Source: Corythucha ciliata (taxonomy: Eukaryota; Arthropoda; Insecta; Hemiptera; Tingidae). Taken from it: DNA of 64,000 nucleotides. A model generated the notes under the pieces. The model made no database searches. It saw nothing but the letters and a program-made list of their open reading frames with translations, and was not told the DNA's origin. The position numbers and the translations under genes are program-made. Positions 46,740-58,954 of this stretch are shown here, piece by piece (positions within the stretch are counted from its first letter, which is position 1; the number at the start of each line of letters is the position of its first letter). The stretch lies in the NCBI GenBank assembly GCA_038030265.1, contig CM075938.1, forward strand, positions 18,391,009-18,455,008, written 5' to 3'.

Positions 46740-47700
46740 TTTTACTCAATTTTTTTCTGTGAATTTACAAAATTTTCTCAATTTAACACCCTAAATAGCC
46801 GTTTTTATTTATTTTAGCCGTGAGTTAACGTTTTACCTAATTTCAACCTCCTAGGCTGTCGTGAATGAGAGTTTTGTTTCCCAATTTCCCTTGCGCATTA
46901 ACGCATTTTCTGAATTTTTATCCGCGAATTAGCGCATTTTCCTCATTGATTTTGTTCGTTTTTAGTCACGAAGTTACCTTCAGAAGCCGAGAATTGGCGT
47001 TTTCTCCATTTAACCGCGTACTTGCGTTTTTTCCACACTTCAGCTCTTTTCCTCGACTTAAACCGTGAATTAGCGATTTTCCCTAATTTTATTTGGGAAT
47101 TAGCGATTTTCACTACTTCAGCCGTGAATTCATGATTTTAGCCGCTAAAGAGCCATTTCCCCCGATTATATCCGTGAATTAGCACTTTTTCATTTTAGCA
47201 TTTTTACCATTTTAGATTTGTCCATTTGTAGCATTTTAGAACTTTCCGTTCTAAATAAGCCGTGAATTTATGTTTTCGTATGTTTTGGCGCGAATTAGCG
47301 CTTTTTCGCAAAATCATTGGTTAATTATTGATTTTTCACACTTCTATTCATGAGCTAGCGTGTTTCGTAATTTTAACCGCGATTTACTGCTTTTTTTACA
47401 CTTTATCCGCGATTTTAGCGCTTTTTCTCAATTTTAGTCATGAAGTAACGTTTTCCCCCGCGAATTAGCTACGCATTTTTCATTTTAGCCGCAATTTATC
47501 ACTTTTCTCGCTTCTGTCTGTGAATCAGAGATTTTTCTCAATCATTTAAGCCGTGAATTAGCCATTTATCTCAATTTCAGCCCAAAATTAGCGTTTTTCG
47601 ATTTTGGCCTGGATTAAGTGTGCACAGATATTAAGCAGTTTTCAAACTTATATCCGCTTACTTGCCCCAAGAACAGCACATAAGTGCGCTTTCTCAATTT
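46740..47700 (+). repeat. GCGAATTAGCG degenerate array, plus orientation
   Basis: About 30 imperfect units with the GTTACCTTCAGAAGCCG landmark near 46973. Confidence 0.75.
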
Positions 47701-47989
47701 TGGCCGCCCAATTTTCAGTTGCACAAAAATCCGGGGGTTGCCAAAACCTAACACATAAAGATAATTATTTACCACTGCAGGCCACCGACGTGCCATTGTG
47801 AGAGGCTCAGCGGCCCACTTCTTGGCCCGCGGGCCCTGATGGGTTGGCCACCCCTGTTTTAGGGTTTTGTTTGCACTTGATCCGGAACCTGTAGCGCAAC
47901 GACGAAGTGTTGAGAGGGCTAAAAGTAATTGGGGGGGGGGGGGGTTCTGGGGTAATCCGCGCTCAAAATAGTGATGAACCCTGTTTCTC

Positions 47990-48810
47990 GGTTAAAATTG
48001 AGAAAGAAGCGCTAATTCATCGATATAATTATGTGAATACACAGTTATTTCGCTGATAAAATGGGGAAAAATTACTTACTTGTTATTTCGACACGAATTT
48101 TCGATTTTTTCACATTTAACCATGAGCTAGCGCTTTTTTCAAATTTCATCAGCGAATTATTGATTTTTCTCATTTTTAGCGGCATAAATTCGCTGCTCAG
48201 CATAAGTTCGCTGCTAAAATTGAGAGAAAAAATGCTAATTCGCTGCAAAACGAGGAAAAAGCACTGACTCGCGCATGGCTAAATGAGATATATATCGTGG
48301 CCAAAGAGTTAGTGCTAATTCACGGCTAAAAATGAGAAACCTACTAGTTATTGCTACATAATGTGAATTCATCGCCAGTTACCTGGTAGCATACAGCAAA
48401 AGGGCTTATTGACTGATTAAATTGAAAAAATCGCGGCTAAAATGGAGAAAAAGTGCTAACTCATGGCTAAATGTGAAATAATTTTGCAAAAGCTCTAATG
48501 CGCGGCTATATTTGAAAAAAAAAAAAAAAAGAAAACCGTAATTTTCGGGGCATTCTAATTTACTGACGCCCGCAAAAATCAACCCGGCACCCTAAAATTG
48601 AGGGAAAACGCTAATTCGCTGCTACAATGTGGAAAAAGCGCTAACTCACATGCCTAAGTGTGAAAAAATCCGTTGCTAAAATGGATAAAAAGTGATAACT
48701 CACGGCATGGTTGGAAATAATTTCTGAAAAGCTCTTTAATCCACTGCTAAATTTGAGAATAGCGATAATTTGCGGGGTACCCTAATTTAAAGCCAAAATT
48801 GAGAAAATTT
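47990..48810 (-). repeat. GCGAATTAGCG degenerate array, minus orientation
   Basis: Inverted relative to 46740-47700, about 290 bp apart, repeating the layout at 1-1850. Confidence 0.7.
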
Positions 48811-48829
48811 ACGGTTCCATCGGCCACTT

Positions 48830-49400
48830 CGTTGCCGTAGAGGCAAATGGTTTTTAAACAACAAACAGCCGCAAATTTGGGTTTTCAGCAACAGATCTGC
48901 GACATTGGGTTTTCTGTGAGTCAGACCTGCAGAAATGGGTTTTTAGAGCGCAAACTCCGTGAAATTGGTTTCCTATATCAGATACAACATTTATTTGAGT
49001 GAGCGACATTCAGTAAAAGAGGGGCCCAACTTTAATAAAGACGGCCCTGGGTATTCGTCAGGCTTTCGGCACTGTTTTGGTACCGGCCTAGTATAGCCTG
49101 GGTTCCACCGTCACAAAAAGGCCGTGAAACTGACAATTTTGCTTTAATTAAGGTCCTAAACTTGCAATTTCACTTAAATTAAGACCCAAAACTTTCAATA
49201 TCTCAAATATTCAGCCGGGGCTCTCAGCAGACGATATAACTAGACATGAGAGTCGACGCCCTTTGTCACTGGCTTCTAGTGAAATGGGAAAATAGTATGG
49301 GGAGGGGGGGCACGCTGTGATTTCCCCTATCAACTAATAAAAAGCCCCAAAATTTGCAATTACGCAAATATTTAGATCCAAACTATGTAACTGCCGATAT
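48830..49400. repeat. AACTTGCAATTTCGC-type degenerate repeat
   Basis: Diverged words such as AAACTTGCAATTTCAC with GTATAGCCTGGGTTCCACCG (about 49092), shared with 61720-62780. Confidence 0.6.
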
Positions 49401-49640
49401 TTCTCTCAACTTTAGCGGCGAATGAGCGCTTTTTCTCAATTTTATCCACGATTAATGAGCGATTTTCAACATTTTAGCCACGAACTGGCGATTTTTCACT
49501 TTTAGCCCCCAATTTTAGCGCCTTTTCTCAAGTATAGCCACCGATTAACGCTTTGACCTATTATTTCAGCTGCCAATTAGCACTTTTTCACAATTTTAAC
49601 CGAGAAATCGAGAATCGATTTTAGTAAAAAGGAAATTTTT
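49400..49640 (+). repeat. GCGAATTAGCG degenerate array, short
   Basis: Seven or so units, e.g. TTTAGCGGCGAATGAGCG at about 49410. Confidence 0.6.
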
Positions 49641-51984
49641 TTGGGGGAAGTCTTTTTTCGGGCGAAATTTCAGGGTTATTTGGGTTTTTTGGAGGCGAAA
49701 TGTTCTGCCTCCTGCCTTAAGGCTAATCATCCAGTTTGAAGGGGCAAATACTGTTCCTGAGTTTTGTGTAGCTGGTTCAGCTGGTTACAAAGATATGAGT
49801 TGAAGACAGTGAAGAGTTGTTTAAAAGAGAAAGATAAAACTGATAATTCTGCCACTGGAACTTGACTAATACGCCCAGAAACATCATTCGAATCATCTTT
49901 GGCGCTAACCCTGGCAATTTAGCCTCGTAATCTTGTTTGCGGTGTGGTTATATTCCAAATCGGCTTCAAAACGGCTTTTTGAACGTTGTGAAATTTGAAA
50001 TTCACTGTCAAGCCCGAAATCTAAGACTTTACTCTCATAATCTGCTCCATCCCCACCACGTTGATCCATCCCTCGTAGAATCATCTGAAAACGCTTAATT
50101 TCACCTAAAAGGGCAGCAACTATATGTATAATCGTGTAAATTAACTATTATCACAGTCCTCATCGAAGAACTTCACGGCTCTCCCTTCCTTTATATTATG
50201 CGTAACGATATTAAATGGTGATTGACGCCCGCCGTAATCCGCAACTCCCATTCATCCCACTCTTGCCATCGAGGAACATCGCGTATTTTAAGATAATAAA
50301 CCGCTTTGAATCCAAAGAAACACAAACTTGGTGTGGCTAGCGAATTCCTTCGTCCTTCAATAGCATTCCTCAGCAACAAAGGACATTCAGTGGTAAAAGA
50401 TAAAAAGAGAAAGAGAGAAAAACGTTGGAGGGTGAAGCCAATCCAGTGAGTGTCTCTATTCTTAGCATCCTGAGGCCCTTTCAGACCTGTCGTGGGTGAT
50501 ATGGACACGGTGAGAGGGGGTGAGTGCTTGGCTTATTTCTAAAGGTATGACGTGAATGTGAAATCTGATCTTATCTGCAAACGTTGAGTCAATAACGTAT
50601 TCAAATGCTCCCTCCGAGCGATTTCTTCTTCACCCTTTACTCCCTTCTCCTTGCTTTCCTCTGAATAGCTTCATCCACAACCATACCGCGAGGTTCTTAT
50701 TACGCGTGTAATGTTTACAGTGCGAAGAATTTTTATATCTTGATTATTTTTCCGCTGTTTCTTGTAAGTTACGTTGGTACCCATTTTGCAAGATCCCTCA
50801 TACTATACCCGCCAAGGTTGAGCTTCCAGACTAAAACGACCCTCCGTGAGCCTTAAGGCTTTTAACTCCCCCCCCCCCTTGACACCTGAAAGAAGAGGAG
50901 AACAATCTGTCCCAAGGTGCCATTACGTTTTGCTTCACGACCGGTGTAGTTACTGCTAAACGAGCGGAAAATTTGTATTTTAAACCGTCCCGAAACAGGT
51001 GGGACGTAGCTCATACAAGGATTTTTCAACCCTCCCAGATTAAGCATGTGCTTCACGAAAGACAAATTTAATTATTAATCTTTAAAGCGTTTAATTTTGA
51101 AAGAACCGAGCGAAATTAATTAAAGGAAAACTCTTGATTGTTAGCGTAACACACAAACAATCATTCGCTTTTTCCTTGAATCATTTTTCGAGTCTATTCA
51201 ACTTTCTTAATAATCTAATACCCTAGGCTGAAACTGGAGGAAAGTTTTCGATAGTGGTGTGGGGGTGGGGTGGAAAAAAAACAGGAAAAAATTCCCTAAG
51301 CAGCTAAGAGTTTTGCCTTAAATGTAAATTTAATTCCAAGTTCCAAGCCTGGCTTAATTAAAGTGTGAATTGGAATGGACATGAAAAGACAAGGGCTGTA
51401 ATGGAACGAAGGGCAAGTGTTGGAGTCCTTCTTCGCGGATCGTCGGCGAGAGGGGTTGGCGGAGTGTAGAAGAAGGTTAACTAAAAATTGCCATGAAGTT
51501 TAAAGTAATTTTTGCCTCAACTAAACTACTCCCCCTCATCCCTCCACGCTCCCACCATCCCGAGCCTTTTTCAATGCCCCGAAAAATAGCGTAGCCGCGA
51601 GGAAAGGGTTCAAGCCCTTTCTACACAGCGGCACGAAAGCGCTATTAATTTTCCACCAAATGATTCTCGAAGGTTTGGCTAGTGAGAAAAAAGTGAGTCT
51701 GTTTGCCCCTCTCCTTCACAACCGCGCCCGATCGTGATAATTTAAAAACCCCTTCAAATAAACTCCTGATGTAGGGCCTACAACGTTTTTCACAGGCTTC
51801 GAGCTTCGCGCTAAACGCAAGCGACTTGACTCGCTCGCGGGCGGTGAGCCTTCAATTTTTGTTGCTACAACTTACAAAAAGCAGCTCGTGGGCGTAGTGA
51901 GAGGGGAACAGAGGTGGACTGTAACAGTACCCCTCAAGACACAGCAAAGACACAGCCAAACAGACTCAGCAAAGCCGAAGAGTG
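49641..51984. other. No gene recognised
   Basis: Mostly unique sequence. About 50478-50597 resembles 43665-43795 (both contain TGATCTTATCTGCAAACGTT). Minus-strand open frames near 50191-50508 and 50862-51065 have no recognisable content. Confidence 0.4.
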
Positions 51985-52248
51985 GGCCAACTGCTAAAAT
52001 TGAAAAATAACGCATATTCGTTAATTTGCGGATGGAATTGAGAAAAATGGAAATTCTCGGTTTCTGATGACAAATTCGGCTATTTAGAAGAAGCGCTATT
52101 CATGGCTAAAACTTAAAGTTTAAAAAACTGATAATTTTACATTGAAATCAAGAAAAATGTAAATTCACAGCTAAAAAGGAGAAAAAACTATAATAAATTA
52201 GCGTGCCCATCTTCCCACTAGTGCAGAAAGCGCTAATTTGCGGCAATT
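51985..52248 (-). repeat. GCGAATTAGCG degenerate array, minus
   Basis: Inverted units; the family-A element at 52249 begins directly at its end. Confidence 0.6.
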
Positions 52249-53410
52249 AGTGCATTTCATTCTGAAAATGCACTATTGGTCTCGTCGTGATGGTGGCAAA
52301 CATGGGTCATGTCATGTTTTTTTCATGTTTCAGAACCTCTAGAACACGAATTCAGTGGTCTCCGGAATTCATATATATATATATTTCTTTATATATTTAT
52401 TTATTTATAATATTATGGCCGTTTCCTTGTTAGCACGATAACTCTCGTAGAAGTTAATTTAGCGGAACGCGCTTTGGCACAAAAATCAGTAGTCATAAGA
52501 CACCGGTCGGTATTGCATTTGGGCCAAATCGGTCAAGGTGGAGGGGGGGAAAATCGGGCTTCGTCAAGTCGTCAAAAAATCACTAAAAATCACCAGTTGA
52601 TTCTAGAAGCATCATATTCGGTACGTATACTCCATGTTAGACTAGCCTTTGATTCCCATTTTAATTTTTTGAAAAAGTCAAGGGGGAGGGGGTGGTGCCC
52701 CCGGGGTGGAAGTAAGTGTGTGGTCTTGTTAGCACGATAACTCTCGTAGAAATTAATTTAGCAGAACGCGCTTTGGCAAAAAAAACAGTAGTCATAAGAC
52801 CCCGGTCGGTATTGCATTTGGGCAAAATTGGTGAAGGTGGTGGGGGGGAAAATACGGCTTGAAATTATCAAAAAATCACTACAAGTCACCAGTTGATTCT
52901 AGAAGCATGATATTCGGTACGTATACTCCATGTTAGACTAGCCTTTGATTCCCATTTTAATTTTTTGAAAAAGTCGAAGGGGAGGGGGCGATGTCCCCGG
53001 GGTGGAAGTAAGTGTGAGGCCTTGTTAGCACGATAACTCTCGTAGAAATTAATTTAGCGGAACGCGCTTTGGCACAAAAATCAGTAGTCATAAGGCCCCG
53101 GTCGGTATTGCATTTGGGCCAAATCGGTCAAGGTGGAGGGGGGAAAATAGGGGTTAAAATGGTAAAAAAATCACTACAAATCACCAGTTGATTCCAGAAG
53201 CATTATATTCGGTATGATGATTCCATTTTGAAATAGCCTTTGATTCCCATTAAGTTCAGCTTAAACAAACCCGGCAGCAAACAGTACGAGGGAGGGTCAA
53301 ACATAAACGAAACAAATCATGGTCTCAACATTACTACTTCTGGGACGGCTTAGGGTATCCGTATACAAAATGAAATGCTCTCTTTCCGACCGCCAGCTGC
53401 CGGAGCGAAA
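52249..53410 (+). mobile_element. Family-A element with three internal units
   Basis: Complete copy: hairpin head, TATATATA stretch (about 52371-52386), units starting TAGCACGATAACTCTCG at 52431, 52730 and 53026 (299 and 296 bp apart), single-copy tail (CCCGGCAGCAAACAG...CTGCCGGAGCG) and a T run. Best reference copy in the window. Confidence 0.78.
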
Positions 53411-53429
53411 TTTTTTTTTTTATTTAAAC

Positions 53430-53710
53430 CTAAATCGTCGCCAAAATTAAGAATAAATCCGAGGTCCATTGTTTTATAGGCCAATTTGATGTAAAATTAA
53501 GATGAAACGCTAATGTGCAACTCTTCTGCCGAGCCCCACCTAAAAGATAAAAAGCGTTAATTCATGGCTAAACGTAAAATAAATCACGTACAAAATAGAG
53601 GAAAACGCTAATTCAGGGTGAAAATTAAGAAAAATATCTATTTCACTGCTAGAATTGAAAAAAAAAAAAAATTCGAGAATAAAAGCGAGAAACGGTGTGC
53701 TAATTACGCG
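53430..53710 (-). repeat. GCGAATTAGCG degenerate array, minus
   Basis: Follows the family-A element; interrupted by an A run. Confidence 0.55.
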
Positions 53711-53871
53711 TCAAAGCCCGGTGCACACGATGCAATTTTTCTTCGTTAGATATCCAGCAAGGAGAGAAGGTGCGTTATGCGCATGAGCCATCGTGAGTCA
53801 CGTCGTGACGTCAATGCTTGAAGCCGTGCTTGTTTTTAAATGTGTTTTGGAACGTAGAACTGGGGGCCTCT

Positions 53872-54218
53872 TCTGTAACTTTTAGTTGAGTGTCACTATT
53901 ACTGTCACTGTTCCTTGTCCTTTCAACTGTTCCTTGTAACTGTCATTTGAACTGCTTCCAGCCAAGTGTTCCTTTATAACCTGAACATTACCTTCCCCTA
54001 TCAAAGGTCATAAACAAATCAAAGGTTATAAACAATACTCTTTAAGTGATCCTTGTAACACCACTTGGCTATCCTAAAGGATAGTGAGAGTGTTCCCCAG
54101 TCGTGACGTCAGGGGAACAGCTACAAGAGAACACTGAGATACAGAACACCAAAACATGACGTCACAACAGGACCTGACTATTCCTAGGATCAGTCAAATT
54201 CTTACAGAACAAGCCCCC
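53872..54218. mobile_element. 347-bp MITE, GGGGGCCTCTTCTGTAA ends
   Basis: GGGGGCCTCTTCTGTAACTT and TTACAGAACAAGCCCCC are inverted. Related by its ends to the GGGGCCTTATTC elements at 7314, 35858 and 40380. Confidence 0.65.
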
Positions 54219-54536
54219 AGGGGCTATTTTCTCTGCTTGTTAAGCCACTAGGAAGATGATTTTCCCCTGAGTTTAAGGTGCTAAATTACCGGTTACTGAA
54301 CCTAGGTAGTCTTAGGGCACCAAAATTTCAAATTTAGCGCATCAAGTATCGTTTTATGGAGCAAAATTGTTATTTTCTGGACTGACAATCCAGAATAGAA
54401 TTTTCAGCCGAGTCAGAGAGGCTGGAAAACCTAATGGGATAAAAGTTGACCGCAAGAAATGAAGCTCACTGGGCATATGGCTTCGTCGTAAATAAGCGAT
54501 TTTAAGACTTTCAGCCATTTTAGAATTAGTCCAGTA

Positions 54537-56822
54537 AAATAAGAACTAAAAAGGGGGGTCAGGTTGCATTAATTAGGGTAGATGATATTTTTATTTTATA
54601 TTGTCTGGGATGGTGTTGGCATGACGTGTTCAAATTGTTGACCTCGAAAGACGGTCGGGATCATCCTGGAATTCTCGAAAAACCACAAAAATGTGTGAGC
54701 CACTAGCCATTTTTCGGTTGTGGCTTCGAAGTAACTTTTCAAAGCTGAGAAAATTTCTGAGAAAACCAGCCTAAAGCGGGTTCTAAATGTATTACCGTTT
54801 CCAAGATACTGCTCGTCAAATTTAGGCAAATTTGTCAAAACTTCGAAATTCTGTCTATGGTTCTTCGTTTTCGTTAGCTGTGACATTGTAGAAACCTTTA
54901 ATGATCACGATAGTACTAATTATTTTGCTAGACTAGACTGAATCTTCAAAATTGAGGCCAAACGACTTGTTATCTCCAATATTTTGATAGTGGTTAGATT
55001 TGATAGTGGTTTTCAGCCTATGAGTCGCGGGATTTTCCTGGCTGGGTCGCCGTCTGTTATCCACACTTGGGTCGCGACCCATAATTTTGTCCTAAAGGGT
55101 CGTGACCACCCCACTGCATAGTGCCTAAGGCTGCATAGTTCAAGTTTATTATTTCATTCGCCCATTTAAAATTTCAAAGAGAGCGTGAAATAGTGCTCTC
55201 CGGCAAAAAGTCAAATCGAGACGGGAAAGTCAATCCTAAAATCCCCAGGTACCCTGCTTCCGAACATCTGATTTGGTCCGAGGGACTAATGTGTCGTATA
55301 ATCGTGAGATACAATAACAGAATTTGTGGCGTACATCTTATTAAAAAGGTAAGGCGGCCACACGCTGAAAGACTTGCAGCAAATTTTTATGCACTGCTCT
55401 CGATTCGCCTCCGATACGGATTTTCGATCATCTGATAAGTCGAATATCTAAATAGTGTTAATTTCCGTGTATATCCATAATATTTGTATCGATAGATTAT
55501 ATAAAAATAACATCCACCACTGAAAGCCCAAATTTCCCCGACTTTCGACAGCTATAATTTTCTCTGCTATGGTAAATGTGACAGTCACCGTTGAGTTTGG
55601 GCTTTCGATATAGGATTCGGGCTTTCACAAATGTCTAATGATCCGGCTCCCTCCCTACTCTTGAAGATGGTTTCCCGTGCCTGTAAGAAGGGTTGTACCA
55701 ACGCATGTGGGTGCAGAGAAGCCGGCCTCAAGTGTTCTACGGTCTGCATTAATTGCAGTGGCGAGTCATGTGAGAATCGACCGGACCCACTCATGGAGTT
55801 TGACTGTGTAGATAATTATAGAAGACCCGACGGATATAGAAGGCGACACGGAAAACATTTCGACATTTTTTATAGACGACGTTACAAGTGTCAAGAAGAC
55901 GCGTCCTCTGTCAGGCTCTTCCAAGAGAAAAAAGTGGATTGAATTATATTTTACATTACTTTCGACATCCATGCTATCATTAAGTTGAAATATGCAATGC
56001 ATTACTTTTCAGTTTTCAGTTCTAAAGTATACAGTTTATCAGACATTTTCTGTCACAATTATGTCATTGCCGGATGAGTTACATGCGTTTGTGATCTACT
56101 TCCTATAAAGGACGAAATGCTGAAAACTAATTATACCTATTAATATTATAGTTATCAAAACATTGGGTTACAGAAGTCGTCCTGCTCTAATTTTGTGAGA
56201 ACTACCATTAAAAGAATCCCACATGGTTACGAATAACGAAAACCGATAACATTTATTACTACGAGTAAGTAATGGCCGTTCCTACTAATGCAATTATGAA
56301 CTAGGTACATCTATCAACAATGAATTATCCGGAATGTTATACGGAGCTTCTTGGGTGACAGTTACCGTTCTGCCTTCTGTTTGTTGGAACGTTTAGCCTA
56401 AATCCGAAGGCCGTGTACCTTTTGACCATTAAAATGATTCCACATGGCTACAGATGATGAAGACAAAGAAACATCAACATCATTTGTCAATTTTGGAAAT
56501 TTATCCTAAATTTGACGATCTCTATCTTGGAAACTGTGATACCTCCAGATCCTGCTTTGGACTAGTTTTGTCGGAAATTTCATCTTATTTGAAATGTTAC
56601 TTCTCAGTCACAGCCGAAAAATGGCTGCTTAAGCAAAAAAAGTGCCTAAACCCGAAAAAAATCCAAAAATGTCGCCGTCTTTCCCGAATTCAAGGATGAT
56701 CCCGAGGTTTTTCGAGATCAACAATTTGAACACATAATACCTACACCACCCCCAACAACATGAAACAAAAAAATCATCTACCCTAATTATTGCAACCTTC
56801 GACACCTTATTTTACTGGACTA
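54537..56822. mobile_element. 2.3-kb element with ~300-400-bp diverged inverted repeats
   Basis: TAGTCCAGTAAAATAAG at 54537 and its complement ending at 56822; matching continues inward through AATTAGGGTAGATGAT and GTGTTCAAATTGTTGA to about 54900 and 56440. AAT precedes and follows the ends, a possible 3-bp duplication. It carries the CXC-motif frame. Confidence 0.65.
55631..55942 (+). CDS. CXC-motif cysteine-rich protein tail, mobile-element derived
   Basis: A 103-residue frame: APSLLLKMVSRACKKGC, then a cluster of nine cysteines (CKKGC-x3-CGC-x5-LKC-x3-C-x2-C-x4-C) at residues 18-47, then a basic Arg/Tyr-rich tail. The CKKGC/CGCxxxGLKC pattern recalls the tesmin/TSO1-like CXC motif found at the C-terminus of several arthropod mobile-element and captured proteins, where it probably binds zinc or DNA. 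It lies inside an element with long inverted repeats, so it is most likely the remnant of that element's protein. The start is uncertain; the frame may be the end of a longer spliced gene. Confidence 0.5.
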   Translation: MSNDPAPSLLLKMVSRACKKGCTNACGCREAGLKCSTVCINCSGESCENRPDPLMEFDCVDNYRRPDGYRRRHGKHFDIFYRRRYKCQEDASSVRLFQEKKVD

Positions 56823-57649
56823 AATATTATGATTGAATTCTCCTGTTCGTGGGTGGAAGCAATTTGAACAAGTCGAATTAGAGACATTTACGACCTATTG
56901 TGCGACTTTCAAGCCATCATATGCCCGTGAATTTTAATGATTCATTGTTTCTTCAATCCCTACGTGATCATCAATAGTTAACCTCCTGGAATACAATCTT
57001 TATTTGAAATAGCAAAAATATAGTAATCGAAGAGGCGTAACCGCGACACGCGACCGTGAACCTCTTAATACATTGCAATTCTGGGAGGCTCAAAATTCGC
57101 CCCTTGCGGCTCACCAAAATGGTGCGATTCCCAGCGGATGTCCCGAGTGATTTTATTTTGTCACAGATTTGTATTCACTAGATACGCATTGTCTGGACCG
57201 CGCCCTTGACCATTTAATTAACGATACACTCACTCAATTACATGTTCTTTATAATGGACAATGCACTGGCGTGAAACTTTTCATTTTCCGATTTGTACAA
57301 TTTAAGGAGAAAATAAAAATAAAATCACTGATTTAAAAAAAAAAAATAGGAAACTACTGATTGAATTCGGGAAAATAATAATAATAATGACAGGGAGGTG
57401 CCTCCCCATACTTCGGGCTTCATCGGATTTTCTGTGATATTCTGACCCTCTATGTTATTCCTTCTTCATATACGGACAAAACAATCGTAAGTTACGCGAT
57501 CCACCAGCAATGAGAAGTATTGCATCGTGTGAACAGTCATGATCCAGCACATACCAACGAGCTTGGAAATAAGCTTGATATAAAATAAGCCTCAAAATTG
57601 CATCGTGTGCACCGGAGTTAAAATACTTAGAAACAAGAAACAACGGTAG

Positions 57650-57900
57650 GTAATAGTTACTTAAAGTTAAGGGAAACGCTACTTCGCGGATAAAATGAGG
57701 AAGAACCGCTGATTCGCTATAATAAAAGTGGGGAAAAGCACTAATTCACATCTAACAACGAGAAAACTCTAATTAGCGGCTAAAACTGAAAGAACGCCAA
57801 TTCACTGCTTCCGGAGCCTATTTTACCTAAAATTGATGGAAAATAAATGAAAAATTTCACCAATAAAAGGTGGAAGCAAATTCGTCAATTTACTTCGTCA
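57650..57900 (-). repeat. GCGAATTAGCG degenerate array, minus
   Basis: About seven inverted units, e.g. CGCTACTTCGCGGATAAAA; includes the CTGCTTCCGGAGCC landmark. Confidence 0.6.
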
Positions 57901-58012
57901 TTTAATTCGCCAAAGTCGTATAAAAAGTAGAATTTTTTGGTACAGTGGTCTTTTCAATCGGGTGAATACAGATCTAGATATTTACAGTTGAATCCACTAG
58001 GTAAGAGTGAAG

Positions 58013-58330
58013 CTGTCATTTACAGTATAGAAATGCACAGTGGATGTTCTTCGTAGAAAACGTTGATCAAGGAGGAAAATGATTCAATAATTGTAAATTT
58101 ATTTACGATACATAACTGTAGTTGTTTTACTTTCATAATTGATAAGAAAATACCGTCGTATGCCAATGAAATTCACGAGAACCTAGAGTGCGAAACAGGA
58201 CTGAGGATTTTGCGGGTATGTCGAATGATGGCGGTTAGACCATAAAATAACACGGTTGAATCATTTTCCTCCTTATTTGGTGAAAGTTCACCACGTACAA
58301 CATCCTCCTATGCTATGCTGTAAATGACAG
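58013..58330. mobile_element. 318-bp inverted-repeat (MITE-like) unit
   Basis: CTGTCATTTACAG at both ends in inverted orientation, and AAGGAGGAAAATGATTCAA inside each arm. Confidence 0.6.
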
Positions 58331-58940
58331 TAGCAGAAGGTCTGAGGTCGAAACAGAGACTGGACCGCACCCAACACCCATATGGTGCAATCTCACGATA
58401 GTCTGTTAAACGTCTTAACCCCCCCCCCCCAACACCATTCTTGTTCTTGGTTTAATTTTAAGTTTTTAGAGGGGGGAAGGGCAAACTTCAGACCCAGTTC
58501 AGCCTAGACTAATCTTCAATTACCGACCCTTATCCATCAACGACTACAACCATCTATCGTCACTCAATTTTCAATCCTCCTTCAATTGTTTGTCTTCGTT
58601 CTCTCATTACAAAAAATCAAAAAATAGAAAACAGTCCAAACTGCAATACTTAGTCGAAAACAGGCAATTTTAGGATCCTTGACCATTTTGGAACAACTAT
58701 TTCGAAAGGCTGTAGCCCATTCCATATTCATCGTGGAAAACTACTTTACATACAAACATTGTTGGAAATTTGTCGCTCAACAAGTTTTGTGAGTGAAGAT
58801 TTTCCTCGAAAGTAACTCATTTTCGGGATATTTAGAAGAAACTAAAAAAAGTGCTAAAGAATTTCGGTTTGTGGACTGCCAAAAAATTGTACGAGCTTTT
58901 CAGAGTTAGCATTTTTTTCTCGAACACTTCTGACCTACAC
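58331..58940. other. No gene seen
   Basis: Unique AT-rich sequence with a C homopolymer near 58430. Confidence 0.4.
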
Positions 58941-58954
58941 GAATAAGATGGCAA

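Larger units (their letters stand above)
53718..57615. mobile_element. 3.9-kb DNA element with perfect CCGGTGCACACG ends
   Basis: CCGGTGCACACGATGCAATT at 53718 has an exact inverted match of about 22 bp ending at 57615. Two other elements are nested inside (53872-54218, 54537-56822). A further ATTGCATCGTGTGAAC word lies near 57521. No transposase of its own recognised, so superfamily is open. Confidence 0.6.
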
